A stretch of DNA of 64,000 bases, from positions 531,508 through 595,507 of the forward strand of contig NZ_LMUM01000034.1 in NCBI RefSeq assembly GCF_009765985.1, read 5' to 3'. This DNA is from Acidobacterium sp. S8. Lineage in GTDB: Bacteria > Acidobacteriota > Terriglobia > Terriglobales > Acidobacteriaceae. Shown here in pieces: positions 53,033 to 61,230 of this stretch. Within the stretch, counting starts at the first letter, position 1; every line of letters begins with the position of its first letter. The notes under the pieces were generated by a model. It did not search any database, was not told the DNA's origin, and saw nothing but the letters and a program-made list of their open reading frames with translations. The translations under genes and the position numbers were made by a program.

Positions 53033-53638
53033 CTACATAATGTGTCCGTTGCCTTGCGCTACTTTGCTGGTATGCGCACCCGTACGCAGCTTCGGCAGCA
53101 TGGTTTGATAGAAGTCGCAGAGCCTCCGCGTTCGTTCTTCGTCCGAGCGAAGGCCAAGCAGTTGCTGCTTGAATCCGAGATCGGCGGGGAGTGCCCAGGC
53201 GAGTTGAAAGGCGATCGGCATATCCAGGTCGATGTGGGAAGGCTGATGCTCCATACCTGCCAGCTCCAGCACCTCAAAGTGCAGCGCTACACATTCTTCG
53301 CGCATATGCCGCGTAGATTCCTGTCCGTCGTCGCTGAAGAAATCGACCTCGGCCTGGAGGAAGTCGCGTGAGTTGTCGAGCAACTCGATCTCGAAGCGGT
53401 CGTTACCCACACACAGAATATCGAGACGCTGGTCGTCATACTCATGCAGCACCCGCACGATTCTGGCCATGCAGCCGATGACGGCTAATCCTTCGCGTTG
53501 TGCTCGCACAACGCCGAAGGGGCTTTGATCGGCGAGACATTCCCCAATCATTTCCTTGTAACGCTCCTCGAAGATGTGCAGAGGCAGCGGGGTACCCGGA
53601 AAGAGAACGACATCCAGCGGGAATAGGGGGACCTTCAT
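53033..53638 (-). CDS. Lon N-terminal-domain protein
   Basis: 201 residues. Starts MKVPLFPLDVVLFPGTPLPLHIFEERYKEMI, the substrate-binding domain found at the start of Lon, but no ATPase or protease follows. Such stand-alone LON-domain proteins are common and uncharacterised. The ATG 53638 is the conserved start; the frame opens further at 53710. No ribosome site; CATAAT is nine bases upstream. Confidence 0.9.
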   Translation of the reverse strand: MKVPLFPLDVVLFPGTPLPLHIFEERYKEMIGECLADQSPFGVVRAQREGLAVIGCMARIVRVLHEYDDQRLDILCVGNDRFEIELLDNSRDFLQAEVDFFSDDGQESTRHMREECVALHFEVLELAGMEHQPSHIDLDMPIAFQLAWALPADLGFKQQLLGLRSDEERTRRLCDFYQTMLPKLRTGAHTSKVAQGNGHIM

Positions 53639-53739
53639 GATTTCGTTATTATGCGCGTTTTGTGTGGTGTCAAGGCAGGCCGGCAGAGCTTTGTTTTGAT
53701 GTGCTGCCATTCCTGACCGATTGTTTGCGTGGGAAGAAT

Positions 53740-54057
53740 TTACGCCTGTAGCTCCAATTCGTCGAGCATGGCCTGCATCTCACTCAATGCGTGCTGGTTG
53801 CCTGTGCGCCGGGCACTGGCGATGCCGTCGGTGAGCTGCGATTTCGCTTCGCCGGTACGTCCTGCCTTTGCCAGCGTTTGCGCTGCCATGAAATATCCAG
53901 CGGTGTAGTCGGGGTGATCGGCGAGCAGACGCTGAAACTCCTTGAGCGACGTGTCTACGTTTCCCTGGGTGGCGTATTCCATAGCCAGGCCATAACGGGC
54001 GAAGGCGTTGGTGGGGTCCTGCGTGAGAATTTCAGTAAGCGCTGCGATCTTATCCAT
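53740..54057 (-). CDS. TPR-like protein
   Basis: 105 residues from ATG 54057. Two tetratricopeptide-like units: NAFARYGLAMEYATQGNVDTSLKEFQRLLADHPD and TAGYFMAAQTLAKAGRTGEAKSQLTDGIA. Probably a protein-interaction module; partner unknown. No ribosome site; AATAAT is seven bases upstream. Same strand and 101 bases upstream of the LON-domain gene. Confidence 0.8.
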   Translation of the reverse strand: MDKIAALTEILTQDPTNAFARYGLAMEYATQGNVDTSLKEFQRLLADHPDYTAGYFMAAQTLAKAGRTGEAKSQLTDGIASARRTGNQHALSEMQAMLDELELQA

Positions 54058-54191
54058 TGCTTCGATTATTTCGCGGGTGGAGCGGGGAAGCAAACGGCGC
54101 GCTGGTTGATTAAATCCGCGCGATTGCCGAAACTGATAGAAGCCACACGCAACGATGTCGATTGCCAGGGGCGGGGAAAGGTAAGTAATTG

Positions 54192-54707
54192 ATGAATTCT
54201 TCCGGGCACTCACTTCCCGTGCGCACGATCGCCGAATCGCAATCGGAGATGACCGAGCTGATTTTGCCGAATGATACGAATACGCTGGGCAATCTGCTGG
54301 GCGGGCGGCTGATGCACTTTATCGACCTGGTGGGAGCAATGGCCGCTTATCGTCACTCGCGCACGCATGTCGTCACTGCTTCGATGGACCACATTGATTT
54401 CATCGCGCCCGTCCATGTGGGCGATTTGCTGATTCTGAAATCGTCGCTCAATCGCGCCTTCAATACTTCGATGGAAGTGGGCGTAAAGGTGTGGGTGGAG
54501 AACACGATTGCGGGCACGCATCGTCATGTCGCTTCGGCGTACCTCACATTTGTGGCAGTCGATTCGCAAGGACGCCGTGTTCCTGTTCCGGGCCTTGCGC
54601 CGGATACGGAAGAAGAGAAGCGCCGCTTTGAAGATGCTGGCCGCCGCCGGGAGCTGCGCCAGAAGGAACTTGGGCACAAGCGCGCGAAGACGCCGACCAT
54701 AGTTTAG
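54192..54707 (+). CDS. Hotdog-fold acyl-CoA thioesterase
   Basis: 171 residues. Pattern of YciA-type thioesterases: ELILPNDTNTLGNLLGGRLMHFIDLVGAMAAYRHSRTHVVTASMDHIDFIAPVHVGDLL, with the catalytic Asp/Glu region in LMHFID. Hydrolyses acyl-CoAs; chain length not readable. A TTG at 54189 precedes ATG in frame. Divergent from the TPR gene. Confidence 0.9.
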   Translation: MNSSGHSLPVRTIAESQSEMTELILPNDTNTLGNLLGGRLMHFIDLVGAMAAYRHSRTHVVTASMDHIDFIAPVHVGDLLILKSSLNRAFNTSMEVGVKVWVENTIAGTHRHVASAYLTFVAVDSQGRRVPVPGLAPDTEEEKRRFEDAGRRRELRQKELGHKRAKTPTIV

Positions 54708-54731
54708 TTGGTGAGACGAAGATTTATGCTG

Positions 54732-54770
54732 TCCCACCCTTTCGCAAAGTCCGCGAAAGGATGGGGCACC
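54732..54770. repeat. Dispersed GGGGCACCC repeat, copy 3
   Basis: TCCCACCCTTTCGCAAAGTC ... GAAAGGATGGGGCACC, one base variant in the centre (CCGCG). Between the thioesterase and Mrp genes. Confidence 0.75.
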
Positions 54771-54808
54771 GGCTAACCGCCCTCATTCACAGGTTATAGG
54801 GAGTTTTT

Positions 54809-55645
54809 ATGGCACATGGACACGCACCGCAACCACCTGCACCCACACCTTTGCCGGGTGTGGCGAATATCGTCGCTATTGGATCGGGCAAGGGCGGAGT
54901 AGGAAAGACGACGCTTGCTGTGAACACCGCAATTGCGCTGGCGAAGCTGGGATATGAAGTTGGCCTGATTGACGCGGATATCTACGGGCCGAACGTTCCG
55001 CTGATGATGGGGTCAGGACAGCAGCCGCGAGTGCTGCCGAATAATCAAATTGAACCCAATCTCGCGCACGGGGTGAAGGTGATTTCTGTCGGGCTGATTT
55101 CGCCCGGCGACAAGCCGCTGGTGATGCGCGGACCGATGCTGCATCAGATCATTCGGCAGTTTCTGCAGCAGGTAGATTGGGGAGCGCTGGATTTCCTGAT
55201 TATCGACCTGCCTCCGGGAACGGGCGATGTTGTCATCTCGCTGGTGCAGACGGTTCCGCTGACCGGTGCGGTTGTGGTTTCTACTCCTTCGGATGTGGCG
55301 CTGCAGGATGCGCGCAAAGCGCTGGAGATGTTTCATCAGGTGAACGTCGAGGTGTTGGGCATTGTCGAGAACATGAGCCACTTCACTTGTCCGCACTGCC
55401 ACCAGGAGATCGACATCTTCTCGAAGGGTGGCGCGGAGCGGACGGCGAAGCAGTTCAATATTCCGTTTCTCGGGTCGGTGGAGCTCGATCCGGAGATTCG
55501 CCAGGGCGGCGACAAGGGCCTGCCCATTGCGTTACTGGGGGAAGATTCGCCGAAGGCGAAGGCGTTTTACGACGTGGCGAAGCAGGTCGCGGAGCGCGCG
55601 GAGGCGCTGTCGGCCAAGGCGGAAAATATTTTCGAGATCAGCTGA
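54809..55645 (+). CDS. Mrp/ApbC-type iron-sulfur carrier ATPase
   Basis: 278 residues. Deviant Walker A in GSGKGGVGKTTLAVNTA, with LIDADIYGPNVPLMMG, a switch region DLPPGTGDVVISLVQTVPLTGAVVVSTPSDVAL, and a cluster-site CxxC (HFTCPHCHQE). Scaffold or carrier for Fe-S clusters. The N-terminal MHR-like alpha domain of the full-length Mrp is absent; only a short HGH tail precedes. ATG 54809 has AGGGAG upstream. Confidence 0.93.
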   Translation: MAHGHAPQPPAPTPLPGVANIVAIGSGKGGVGKTTLAVNTAIALAKLGYEVGLIDADIYGPNVPLMMGSGQQPRVLPNNQIEPNLAHGVKVISVGLISPGDKPLVMRGPMLHQIIRQFLQQVDWGALDFLIIDLPPGTGDVVISLVQTVPLTGAVVVSTPSDVALQDARKALEMFHQVNVEVLGIVENMSHFTCPHCHQEIDIFSKGGAERTAKQFNIPFLGSVELDPEIRQGGDKGLPIALLGEDSPKAKAFYDVAKQVAERAEALSAKAENIFEIS

Positions 55646-55718
55646 GCAATGACGGGCACAGCAACCGGCCGGCAAGCGCGGAGCATCCAAACGAGCACTC
55701 GTATCGAGGTGGAGTGCC

Positions 55719-56216
55719 ATGGCAACGGTCATCGAAAAGCCGAAAGGCGGAAGCTTTCAGGCGGCGCGGCGAAACAAGATCGCATCGGCAGCTCCTGAAG
55801 TACAGACCCGCATCACGAATGATGCCTTCGGTCGCTTCGCTGCCGTGACATCAGGATGGCTGGGATCGAAGTGGGCCTTTATAGCGGCGGCCCTGGTGAT
55901 CGTGGTGTGGGCTGTCACCGGGCCGGTCTTTCACTATTCAAACACCTGGCAATTGATCATCAATACCGGCACAACAATCGTGACTTTTTTGATGGTGTTT
56001 CTGATTCAGAACACGCAGAACCGGGATGCGCGGGCGATTAACCTGAAGTTGAATGAGCTGATTCGGGCTACGGATAAGGCGCGCGATCAGATGATCGATA
56101 TTGAAAATCTTTCCGATCTGGAGCTCGACGAGCTTCACGCCAGTTACGAGAAGATCAAGGCGGCATGCGAAGGCCGGAAACAGACGGGCAAGCAGTCCAA
56201 TCCAAATCAGTTATAG
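55719..56216 (+). CDS. Low-affinity iron permease-like membrane protein
   Basis: 165 residues with two TM segments: WAFIAAALVIVVWAVTGPVF and NTGTTIVTFLMVFLIQN. The TWQLIINTGTTIVTFLMVFLIQNTQNRDARAINLKLNELIRAT region is the signature of the Fet4-like low-affinity iron permease family, whose transport role in bacteria is unproven. GGTGGAG precedes the ATG. Confidence 0.85.
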   Translation: MATVIEKPKGGSFQAARRNKIASAAPEVQTRITNDAFGRFAAVTSGWLGSKWAFIAAALVIVVWAVTGPVFHYSNTWQLIINTGTTIVTFLMVFLIQNTQNRDARAINLKLNELIRATDKARDQMIDIENLSDLELDELHASYEKIKAACEGRKQTGKQSNPNQL

Positions 56217-56276
56217 TGCTGCTGTAGCGAGGCAGAGCTGGACCTAGCGTCGCGGAAAGTCTTCCGGAGATTGCGG

Positions 56277-57944
56277 ATGCGTGTCTGGGTTTACCTTGGA
56301 GCGTTGTGGCTGGCCGCGTTCTGCGTGGCAGATGGACAGGTGCAGATCCATGTGGATCTGACCCGAACCGAAGGAAAGTTCACTCCCGTCTATAGCTGGT
56401 TCGGGTATGACGAGTCGAACTACACGACGACGAAAAATGGACGCGCTTTACTGCGCGAATTGCACGATTTAAGCCCGGTTCCGGTGCATATTCGCGCGCA
56501 TTTTCTGCTCGCTACGGGCGACGGGAACCCGGAGCTGAAGTGGAGCTCGACGAACGTCTATACCGAGGACGCGCAGGGCCATCCGGTCTACAGCTGGACA
56601 ATTCTGGATCAGATTTTCGATGCCTATGCAGCGACGGGAGTGCGTCCGATGGTGGAGCTGGGCTTTATGCCGAAGGCGTTGTCGAGCCATCCGGAGCCGT
56701 ATCACATTCCCTGGCCGACGAAGCCGGGAGATGTGGAGGGATGGTCGTTTCCTCCGAAGGATTATGCGCGCTGGGGCGAGCTAGTCTACCAGGTGGCAGA
56801 GCACATGGTGCAACGGTACGGAAAGGATGCGGTCGCGGGCTGGTATTGGGAGGTGTGGAACGAGCCGGATATCTTTTACTGGCATGGCACCGAGGACGAG
56901 TACAACAAGCTCTACGACTATGCGGTTGCGGGCGTGAGGAAGGCGATTCCCGAGGCCCGCGTAGGTGGGCCTGCCAGCACTGGGCCGAATCCGAGAAGCC
57001 ATTCGGCTCAATTTTTAGAAGCATTTCTAACGCATTGTGCCCAAGACAAGAGTGCGGCGACGGGCGGAGCGATTCCGCTGGACTTTATTTCGTTTCATGT
57101 GAAGGGAAGCCCGGAGATTGTTCAGGACCATGTGCAAATGGGGCTGAACAAGGAACTGGAGAATGCAGCTACAGGGTTTGCGATTGTGCGGAAGTTTCCG
57201 AAATTTGAGAAGCTGCCGGTGATTTTGAGTGAAGCCGATCCGGAGGGATGCGCGGCATGCTCATCGCGCAAGTATCCGCATAATGCTTACCGGAATGGCA
57301 CGATGTATCCCTCGTACACGGCGGCGGCGATGAAGGAGCTGTTTGCGCTGCAGGATCAATATCAGGTGAACCTGATCAGCATGCTGACGTGGGCCTTTGA
57401 GTTCGAAGATCAGCCTTACTTCGACGGCTTTCGCACGCTGGCTACGAATGGCGTTGATAAGCCGGTGATCAATTTCTTTCGCATGGCCGGATTGATGACT
57501 GGCGAGCGTGTGCGGGTAGAGAGCAGCGGCAGCGTGGCGCTGGATGACATTTTGAAATCAGGTGTGCGGCAGCAGGCAGACGTAGATGCGCTGGCTACGG
57601 CTGGTGATCATGAGGCTGCGGTGATGCTCTGGAACTATCACGACGATGATCTTCCCGGCCCTACGGCTGCGATCGATCTTGCAGTCGAAGGATTTCCGGC
57701 TGCTGCCCGGCGGGTGCTGGTGGAGCATTACCGCATCGATGATGCGCACAGCAATGCGTATACGGTATGGAAGGCGATGGGATCGCCGCAGAGTCCTACG
57801 CCGGAGCAGTATGCGCGGTTACAGGCGACTGGCGGTTTGCAGTTGCTCGATTCGCCGCAATGGATGGTTCTCGATTCCGGCACAGTAAAGTTGAGTTTTG
57901 AGTTGCCGCGGCATGGGGTTTCGCTGGCGCGGTTCAGCTGGTAG
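56277..57944 (+). CDS. Secreted GH39 glycoside hydrolase (beta-xylosidase-like)
   Basis: 555 residues. Signal peptide to about residue 20 (FCVADGQ). GH39 barrel: FTPVYSWFGYDESNYTTTKNG, GWYWEVWNEPDI with acid/base Glu near 196, and PVILSEADPEG with the nucleophile Glu. Distal beta domain in the last third. GH39 enzymes release xylose or iduronic acid; the acidic substrate here is unknown. ATG 56277 has CCGGAGA upstream (a TTG at 56271 is possible). Confidence 0.92.
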   Translation: MRVWVYLGALWLAAFCVADGQVQIHVDLTRTEGKFTPVYSWFGYDESNYTTTKNGRALLRELHDLSPVPVHIRAHFLLATGDGNPELKWSSTNVYTEDAQGHPVYSWTILDQIFDAYAATGVRPMVELGFMPKALSSHPEPYHIPWPTKPGDVEGWSFPPKDYARWGELVYQVAEHMVQRYGKDAVAGWYWEVWNEPDIFYWHGTEDEYNKLYDYAVAGVRKAIPEARVGGPASTGPNPRSHSAQFLEAFLTHCAQDKSAATGGAIPLDFISFHVKGSPEIVQDHVQMGLNKELENAATGFAIVRKFPKFEKLPVILSEADPEGCAACSSRKYPHNAYRNGTMYPSYTAAAMKELFALQDQYQVNLISMLTWAFEFEDQPYFDGFRTLATNGVDKPVINFFRMAGLMTGERVRVESSGSVALDDILKSGVRQQADVDALATAGDHEAAVMLWNYHDDDLPGPTAAIDLAVEGFPAAARRVLVEHYRIDDAHSNAYTVWKAMGSPQSPTPEQYARLQATGGLQLLDSPQWMVLDSGTVKLSFELPRHGVSLARFSW

Positions 57945-57971
57945 AGATACAGGTGTTCGAATGTATCGTCT

Positions 57972-58010
57972 TCCACCCTTTCGCAAGTGCGCAAAAGGAT
58001 GGGGCACCCA
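57972..58010. repeat. Dispersed GGGGCACCC repeat, copy 4
   Basis: TCCACCCTTTCGCAAGTGCG ... AAAAGGATGGGGCACCCA, slightly shorter than the other copies. Lies after the GH39 gene; no other gene or clear terminator is between it and the pyrophosphatase. Confidence 0.7.
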
Positions 58011-58066
58011 GGTTCTGTAGAATCCTCACCCTCAAGATCGAGATGTGGGACATCTTAGTGTTTTGT

Positions 58067-58600
58067 TTATGCGGCTTTGCGAGCTTTCTTGATTAATTGA
58101 AAAGCTGCGTCCGCTCCCCTGCATCCGAGCAGTTGATACTTTTTGCCCTCAAGGCTGTGGTAGTGAACGAAGAATTGCTGAAGCTCGTCTATCCATTTTT
58201 TTGGCAGATCTTTTATGCGTCTGATATTGGCATACATGTGATTCGCTTCGGCGACGGCAAGTAGTCTGTCGTTTCTGATTCTCTTCTTGCCGTCGATCTG
58301 CTCGCCTTCGATCACGCCAATGAGGCGGGAGCGCACGGCGCAGCCGGGAAACGCTGGCTCATCCATTAGCAGAAGGACGTCGATGGGATCGCCATCAGGC
58401 GCAAGCGTCTGAGGCAGGAAGCCGAAGTCATAAGGAAAAACCATGCCCGCGGGGAGCACTTTTTTGAGCGAGAAGATGCCTTGATCTGGATCAAACGCAA
58501 ACTTGTTTCGACTGCCTGCAGGGGTTTCGATGATGACCTGAAGAATGCCATCTTTTTTATCGATGGGCTTGAGGCTTGTTGGGACTGCCAAAGATTTCAT
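58067..58600 (-). CDS. ppa: Inorganic pyrophosphatase (family I)
   Basis: 177 residues. Hydrolyses PPi to two phosphates. Features: IIETPAGSRNKFAFDPDQGIF, PYDFGFLPQTLAPDGDPIDVLLLMDEP (the DGDPIDVLL signature), and HYHSLEGKKYQLLG. Start is ATG 58600 (MKSLAVPTSLKP); a frame continues upstream to 59005 without family similarity. No ribosome site was seen. Confidence 0.95.
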   Translation of the reverse strand: MKSLAVPTSLKPIDKKDGILQVIIETPAGSRNKFAFDPDQGIFSLKKVLPAGMVFPYDFGFLPQTLAPDGDPIDVLLLMDEPAFPGCAVRSRLIGVIEGEQIDGKKRIRNDRLLAVAEANHMYANIRRIKDLPKKWIDELQQFFVHYHSLEGKKYQLLGCRGADAAFQLIKKARKAA

Positions 58601-59108
58601 TGGTCCACTTTCAGCTGCTCTGCTTCTATCCGCAGCCAGCACTTGTTGGAAGCTGCTTTCGGATTCGGCGTTGTATGTCCAACCGACAGACCAAATTGCG
58701 AATATGCCTTTACGAGGAGTTCTACACAGATCGCCGGATCCCCTATTGCGTGGCAGTCGCTGGTTTCGTCGTCGGCTGCTGAGGAGCCGATGGATTCGCG
58801 AGTGGAGGCAGACCGGCTGCCTGCCGGAGCTTGTCATAGCCGGGATATGTGAAATTGGGATCGACCTGTTGCTTGAAAAGCTCGGTGGCAGCGACGGACT
58901 CCCCTTCAAGGCCGTAGGGATTTTGCTGGTAGATGCCATTGGCGGACGCGGCTGTGACCTAAGGTTTGGTACATGCACGAGCGCGAGATATCTTTCGTAT
59001 CGCATCTGTTTCTTTCAACATAAACTGTTGAGAGACACCTGGCTGGCAACTTATGATTGCAGCCGTCCGTCAACATTGCTTTGGGTGCCGCATGCTTCAG
59101 GAGAGCCG
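58601..59108. other. Intergenic region between pyrophosphatase and VWFA genes
   Basis: About 508 bases: the start-less remnant on the minus strand, plus the promoters of two divergent genes. I cannot place them with confidence. Confidence 0.5.
58743..58958 (-). pseudogene. Start-less remnant of an unknown protein
   Basis: A minus-strand frame of 71 codons between two TAG stops: VTAASANGIYQQNPYGLEGE ... FTYPGYDKLRQAAGLPPLAN ..., with no start codon. The proteinlike composition (Pro-rich tail) suggests a truncated C-terminal part. Family not recognised. Confidence 0.4.
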
Positions 59109-60686
59109 ATGATTCTGCGATGGTGTACGTTGGTTCTGGCATCGTTTCTTTGTGCGGCGACATTCTTCCATCTATCGCCATGTCGTGCACAGGCGGAATC
59201 GCCATCGCCTTCGGGGCAGACTCCTTTTACCTTTCGCGCTGATACGCACATTGTTCTTACGGATGTAACAGTCACGGATGCGAACGGCAATCCCGTGCAC
59301 GGTCTGCCGCAGTCCGCGTTTCGCATCCTGGATAACAAACAGCCGCAGGAGATTGCTTCGTTTGAAGAGCATTCTGGTACGCCTGCCGTGAACCTGTTAC
59401 CTGCGAGCGCTCCCGGCGTTTACAGCAATGACTATCTGCTGCACCTGCCTCCGGTTTTGAATATCGTGGTGATCGATATTGCCAACCTGGATATCTCTTA
59501 CCAGATGTATTTGAACCTTCAGCTGACGAAGTTTCTGAATGAGCTGCCGGAGGGGCAGCCTCTTGCTATCTATCTGCGCGCGGGCGAAGGCTGTTTTCTG
59601 ATGCAGAACTTTACTTCGGATCGCAAGCTGCTGCTGGATGCGTTGCATCGAGCGATCCCGCGTTTTGCTCCAAATGGCCGTAGATATCTGACTGAGTTCG
59701 ATACGTTGCAGCAGATAGCGCTCTCTTTAAGCCAGTTGCCTGGCCGCAAGAATGTTCTCTGGTTTTCCGGTGGTTCCACGCAGTTGGACGCTTCTCTCAG
59801 GTCCAATCCGATGCCTCTACAGAATGAATCTGCGTGGCGCGATCTTTATGATCTGCTCGATCAGGATCGCATCGCCATCTATCCGATTGATGCGCGTGGT
59901 CTCACCGGCTGCCTTCAATGCTCGACTCTCCATTTTCAATTCATGGCTATGAACGATGTGGCCCAGGCTACGGGCGGTCGTGCTTTCTATAACGACAACG
60001 GCTTGAAGGAGGTCGCTCAAAATGTTCTCAGCTCGGACGGCAGCTTTTATACGCTGACTTATTCACCGGCTAATCTGCGATTCGATAACAAGTGGCACAA
60101 GATTCACATTGAGGTGAGTGATGCCGCTTACCGCCTCAGCTATCGAAGCGGATACTTTGCGGACGGAAGCCTTCGCAAACCGGAAGAGCCGCCAAAACCG
60201 AGAACACGTTTGCTGGCGAATGGGGAGACGTTCAAGGTTTCCGATGCAACGCGAAAGCCGATTGTCTTTCAAGCCGTTGTGCTTCCGGCATCAGATCCAT
60301 CGATCGCAGATCAGGACAAGCCGTCGGGCTCGCTGCCTCTGCCTGATGCAAAGAAGGGGTCGGTCCCGTTTGCGGTCCGGTATACGGTGCCGATGAGCGC
60401 GTTGACCTTAAGACGTGTCGACGGGAGACTGGAGGTTGACGTAGGCGTTGCAGCCGTTGTGCTCAATCGCGAAGGCGGCTTGGCGGCTAGCCATGTTTAT
60501 AACGTGACCATGGTGCTGAAAGAGGAATCGTATCGGCGCAGCCCAGATCTGCCGATTGTGCTGGACCAGAAACTGAATTTGACGAAGGACGCTCAGTTCC
60601 TGAATCTGGGTGTGTGGGATCAGATCAATGGACGATTCGGCAGCATCGAGATTCCGCTGACGGTGCCGAAGCCGCAGAAGCAGTAG
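59109..60686 (+). CDS. VWFA-related acidobacterial domain protein, secreted
   Basis: 525 residues. Signal peptide, then FTFRADTHIVLTDVTVTDANGNPVHGLPQSAFRILDNKQPQEIASFEEH, the hallmark segment of this family. A VWA-like body follows with LNIVVIDIANLDISYQM, then FLNELPEGQPLAIYLRA; the metal-site DxSxS is not intact (DIANLD). Later YTLTYSPANLRFDNKWHKI and YRLSYRSGYF. Function unknown; the family is nearly limited to Acidobacteriota. AGGAG precedes ATG. Confidence 0.88.
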   Translation: MILRWCTLVLASFLCAATFFHLSPCRAQAESPSPSGQTPFTFRADTHIVLTDVTVTDANGNPVHGLPQSAFRILDNKQPQEIASFEEHSGTPAVNLLPASAPGVYSNDYLLHLPPVLNIVVIDIANLDISYQMYLNLQLTKFLNELPEGQPLAIYLRAGEGCFLMQNFTSDRKLLLDALHRAIPRFAPNGRRYLTEFDTLQQIALSLSQLPGRKNVLWFSGGSTQLDASLRSNPMPLQNESAWRDLYDLLDQDRIAIYPIDARGLTGCLQCSTLHFQFMAMNDVAQATGGRAFYNDNGLKEVAQNVLSSDGSFYTLTYSPANLRFDNKWHKIHIEVSDAAYRLSYRSGYFADGSLRKPEEPPKPRTRLLANGETFKVSDATRKPIVFQAVVLPASDPSIADQDKPSGSLPLPDAKKGSVPFAVRYTVPMSALTLRRVDGRLEVDVGVAAVVLNREGGLAASHVYNVTMVLKEESYRRSPDLPIVLDQKLNLTKDAQFLNLGVWDQINGRFGSIEIPLTVPKPQKQ

Positions 60687-60729
60687 TTGTGCACCGTGAT
60701 TCTTAACCCATTCCAACTGGAGAAAGACA

Positions 60730-61086
60730 ATGACGAGAGGCGCGGCCATGAATCTAGCCAACGATTGGGTAGCGGCGTGGAACGGCCATGATCTGGACGC
60801 GATCATGATGCACTATGAAGATGCCGTCGAGTTGACTTCGCCGACTGCTGCTCAGTTGTTGGGGACGTCCGATGGCAAAGTGGTTGGGAAAGAAAACGTG
60901 AAAGCTTATTTTCAGCGAGGGTTAGAAGCTTATCCGGAACTAAGTTTTCATCTCGAGGACGTGCTCTGGGGCGTGAACAGCGTGGTGCTCTACTACACGA
61001 ATCAAAAGGGGACACGCACGGCAGAGTTCATGGAGCTTTCAGCGATGGGGAAAGTGGCTCGCGTGGTGGCGAACTACAACGGCTAG
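60730..61086 (+). CDS. SnoaL-like (NTF2-fold) protein
   Basis: 118 residues. NTF2-like cone fold: NLANDWVAAWNGHDLDAIMMHYEDAVELTSP, GKENVKAYFQRGLEAYPELSFHLEDVL, VVLYYTNQKGTRTAEFMEL. Such proteins are isomerases, hydrolases or binding proteins; no specific role. GGAGAAAG before the ATG. Confidence 0.85.
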   Translation: MTRGAAMNLANDWVAAWNGHDLDAIMMHYEDAVELTSPTAAQLLGTSDGKVVGKENVKAYFQRGLEAYPELSFHLEDVLWGVNSVVLYYTNQKGTRTAEFMELSAMGKVARVVANYNG

Positions 61087-61174
61087 CATGGGTAGGGAAT
61101 TGCGGTGGCACCCCGGCAAGTTGATCCGCTGCGGTCTTCGACCTTAAGCGGATGAGCCTGCGGCAGCAAGGTAC

Positions 61175-61218
61175 GCCGTCTGCAGACGGCGATTTATTCA
61201 GAGGGCTAAAGCCCTCTG
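61175..61218. repeat. Two adjacent short palindromes
   Basis: GCCGTCTGCAGACGGC at 61175-61190 (perfect 16-base palindrome) and CAGAGGGC-TAAA-GCCCTCTG at 61199-61218 (8-bp stem). They lie just before the stop of the transglycosylase gene and could serve as its terminator. Confidence 0.6.
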
Positions 61219-61230
61219 CTTCTACCCTTC

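Noticed and set aside
58601-59005. N-terminal extension of pyrophosphatase
   Set aside because: Low-complexity Arg/Ser-rich translation, absent from the family; the conserved start is 58600.
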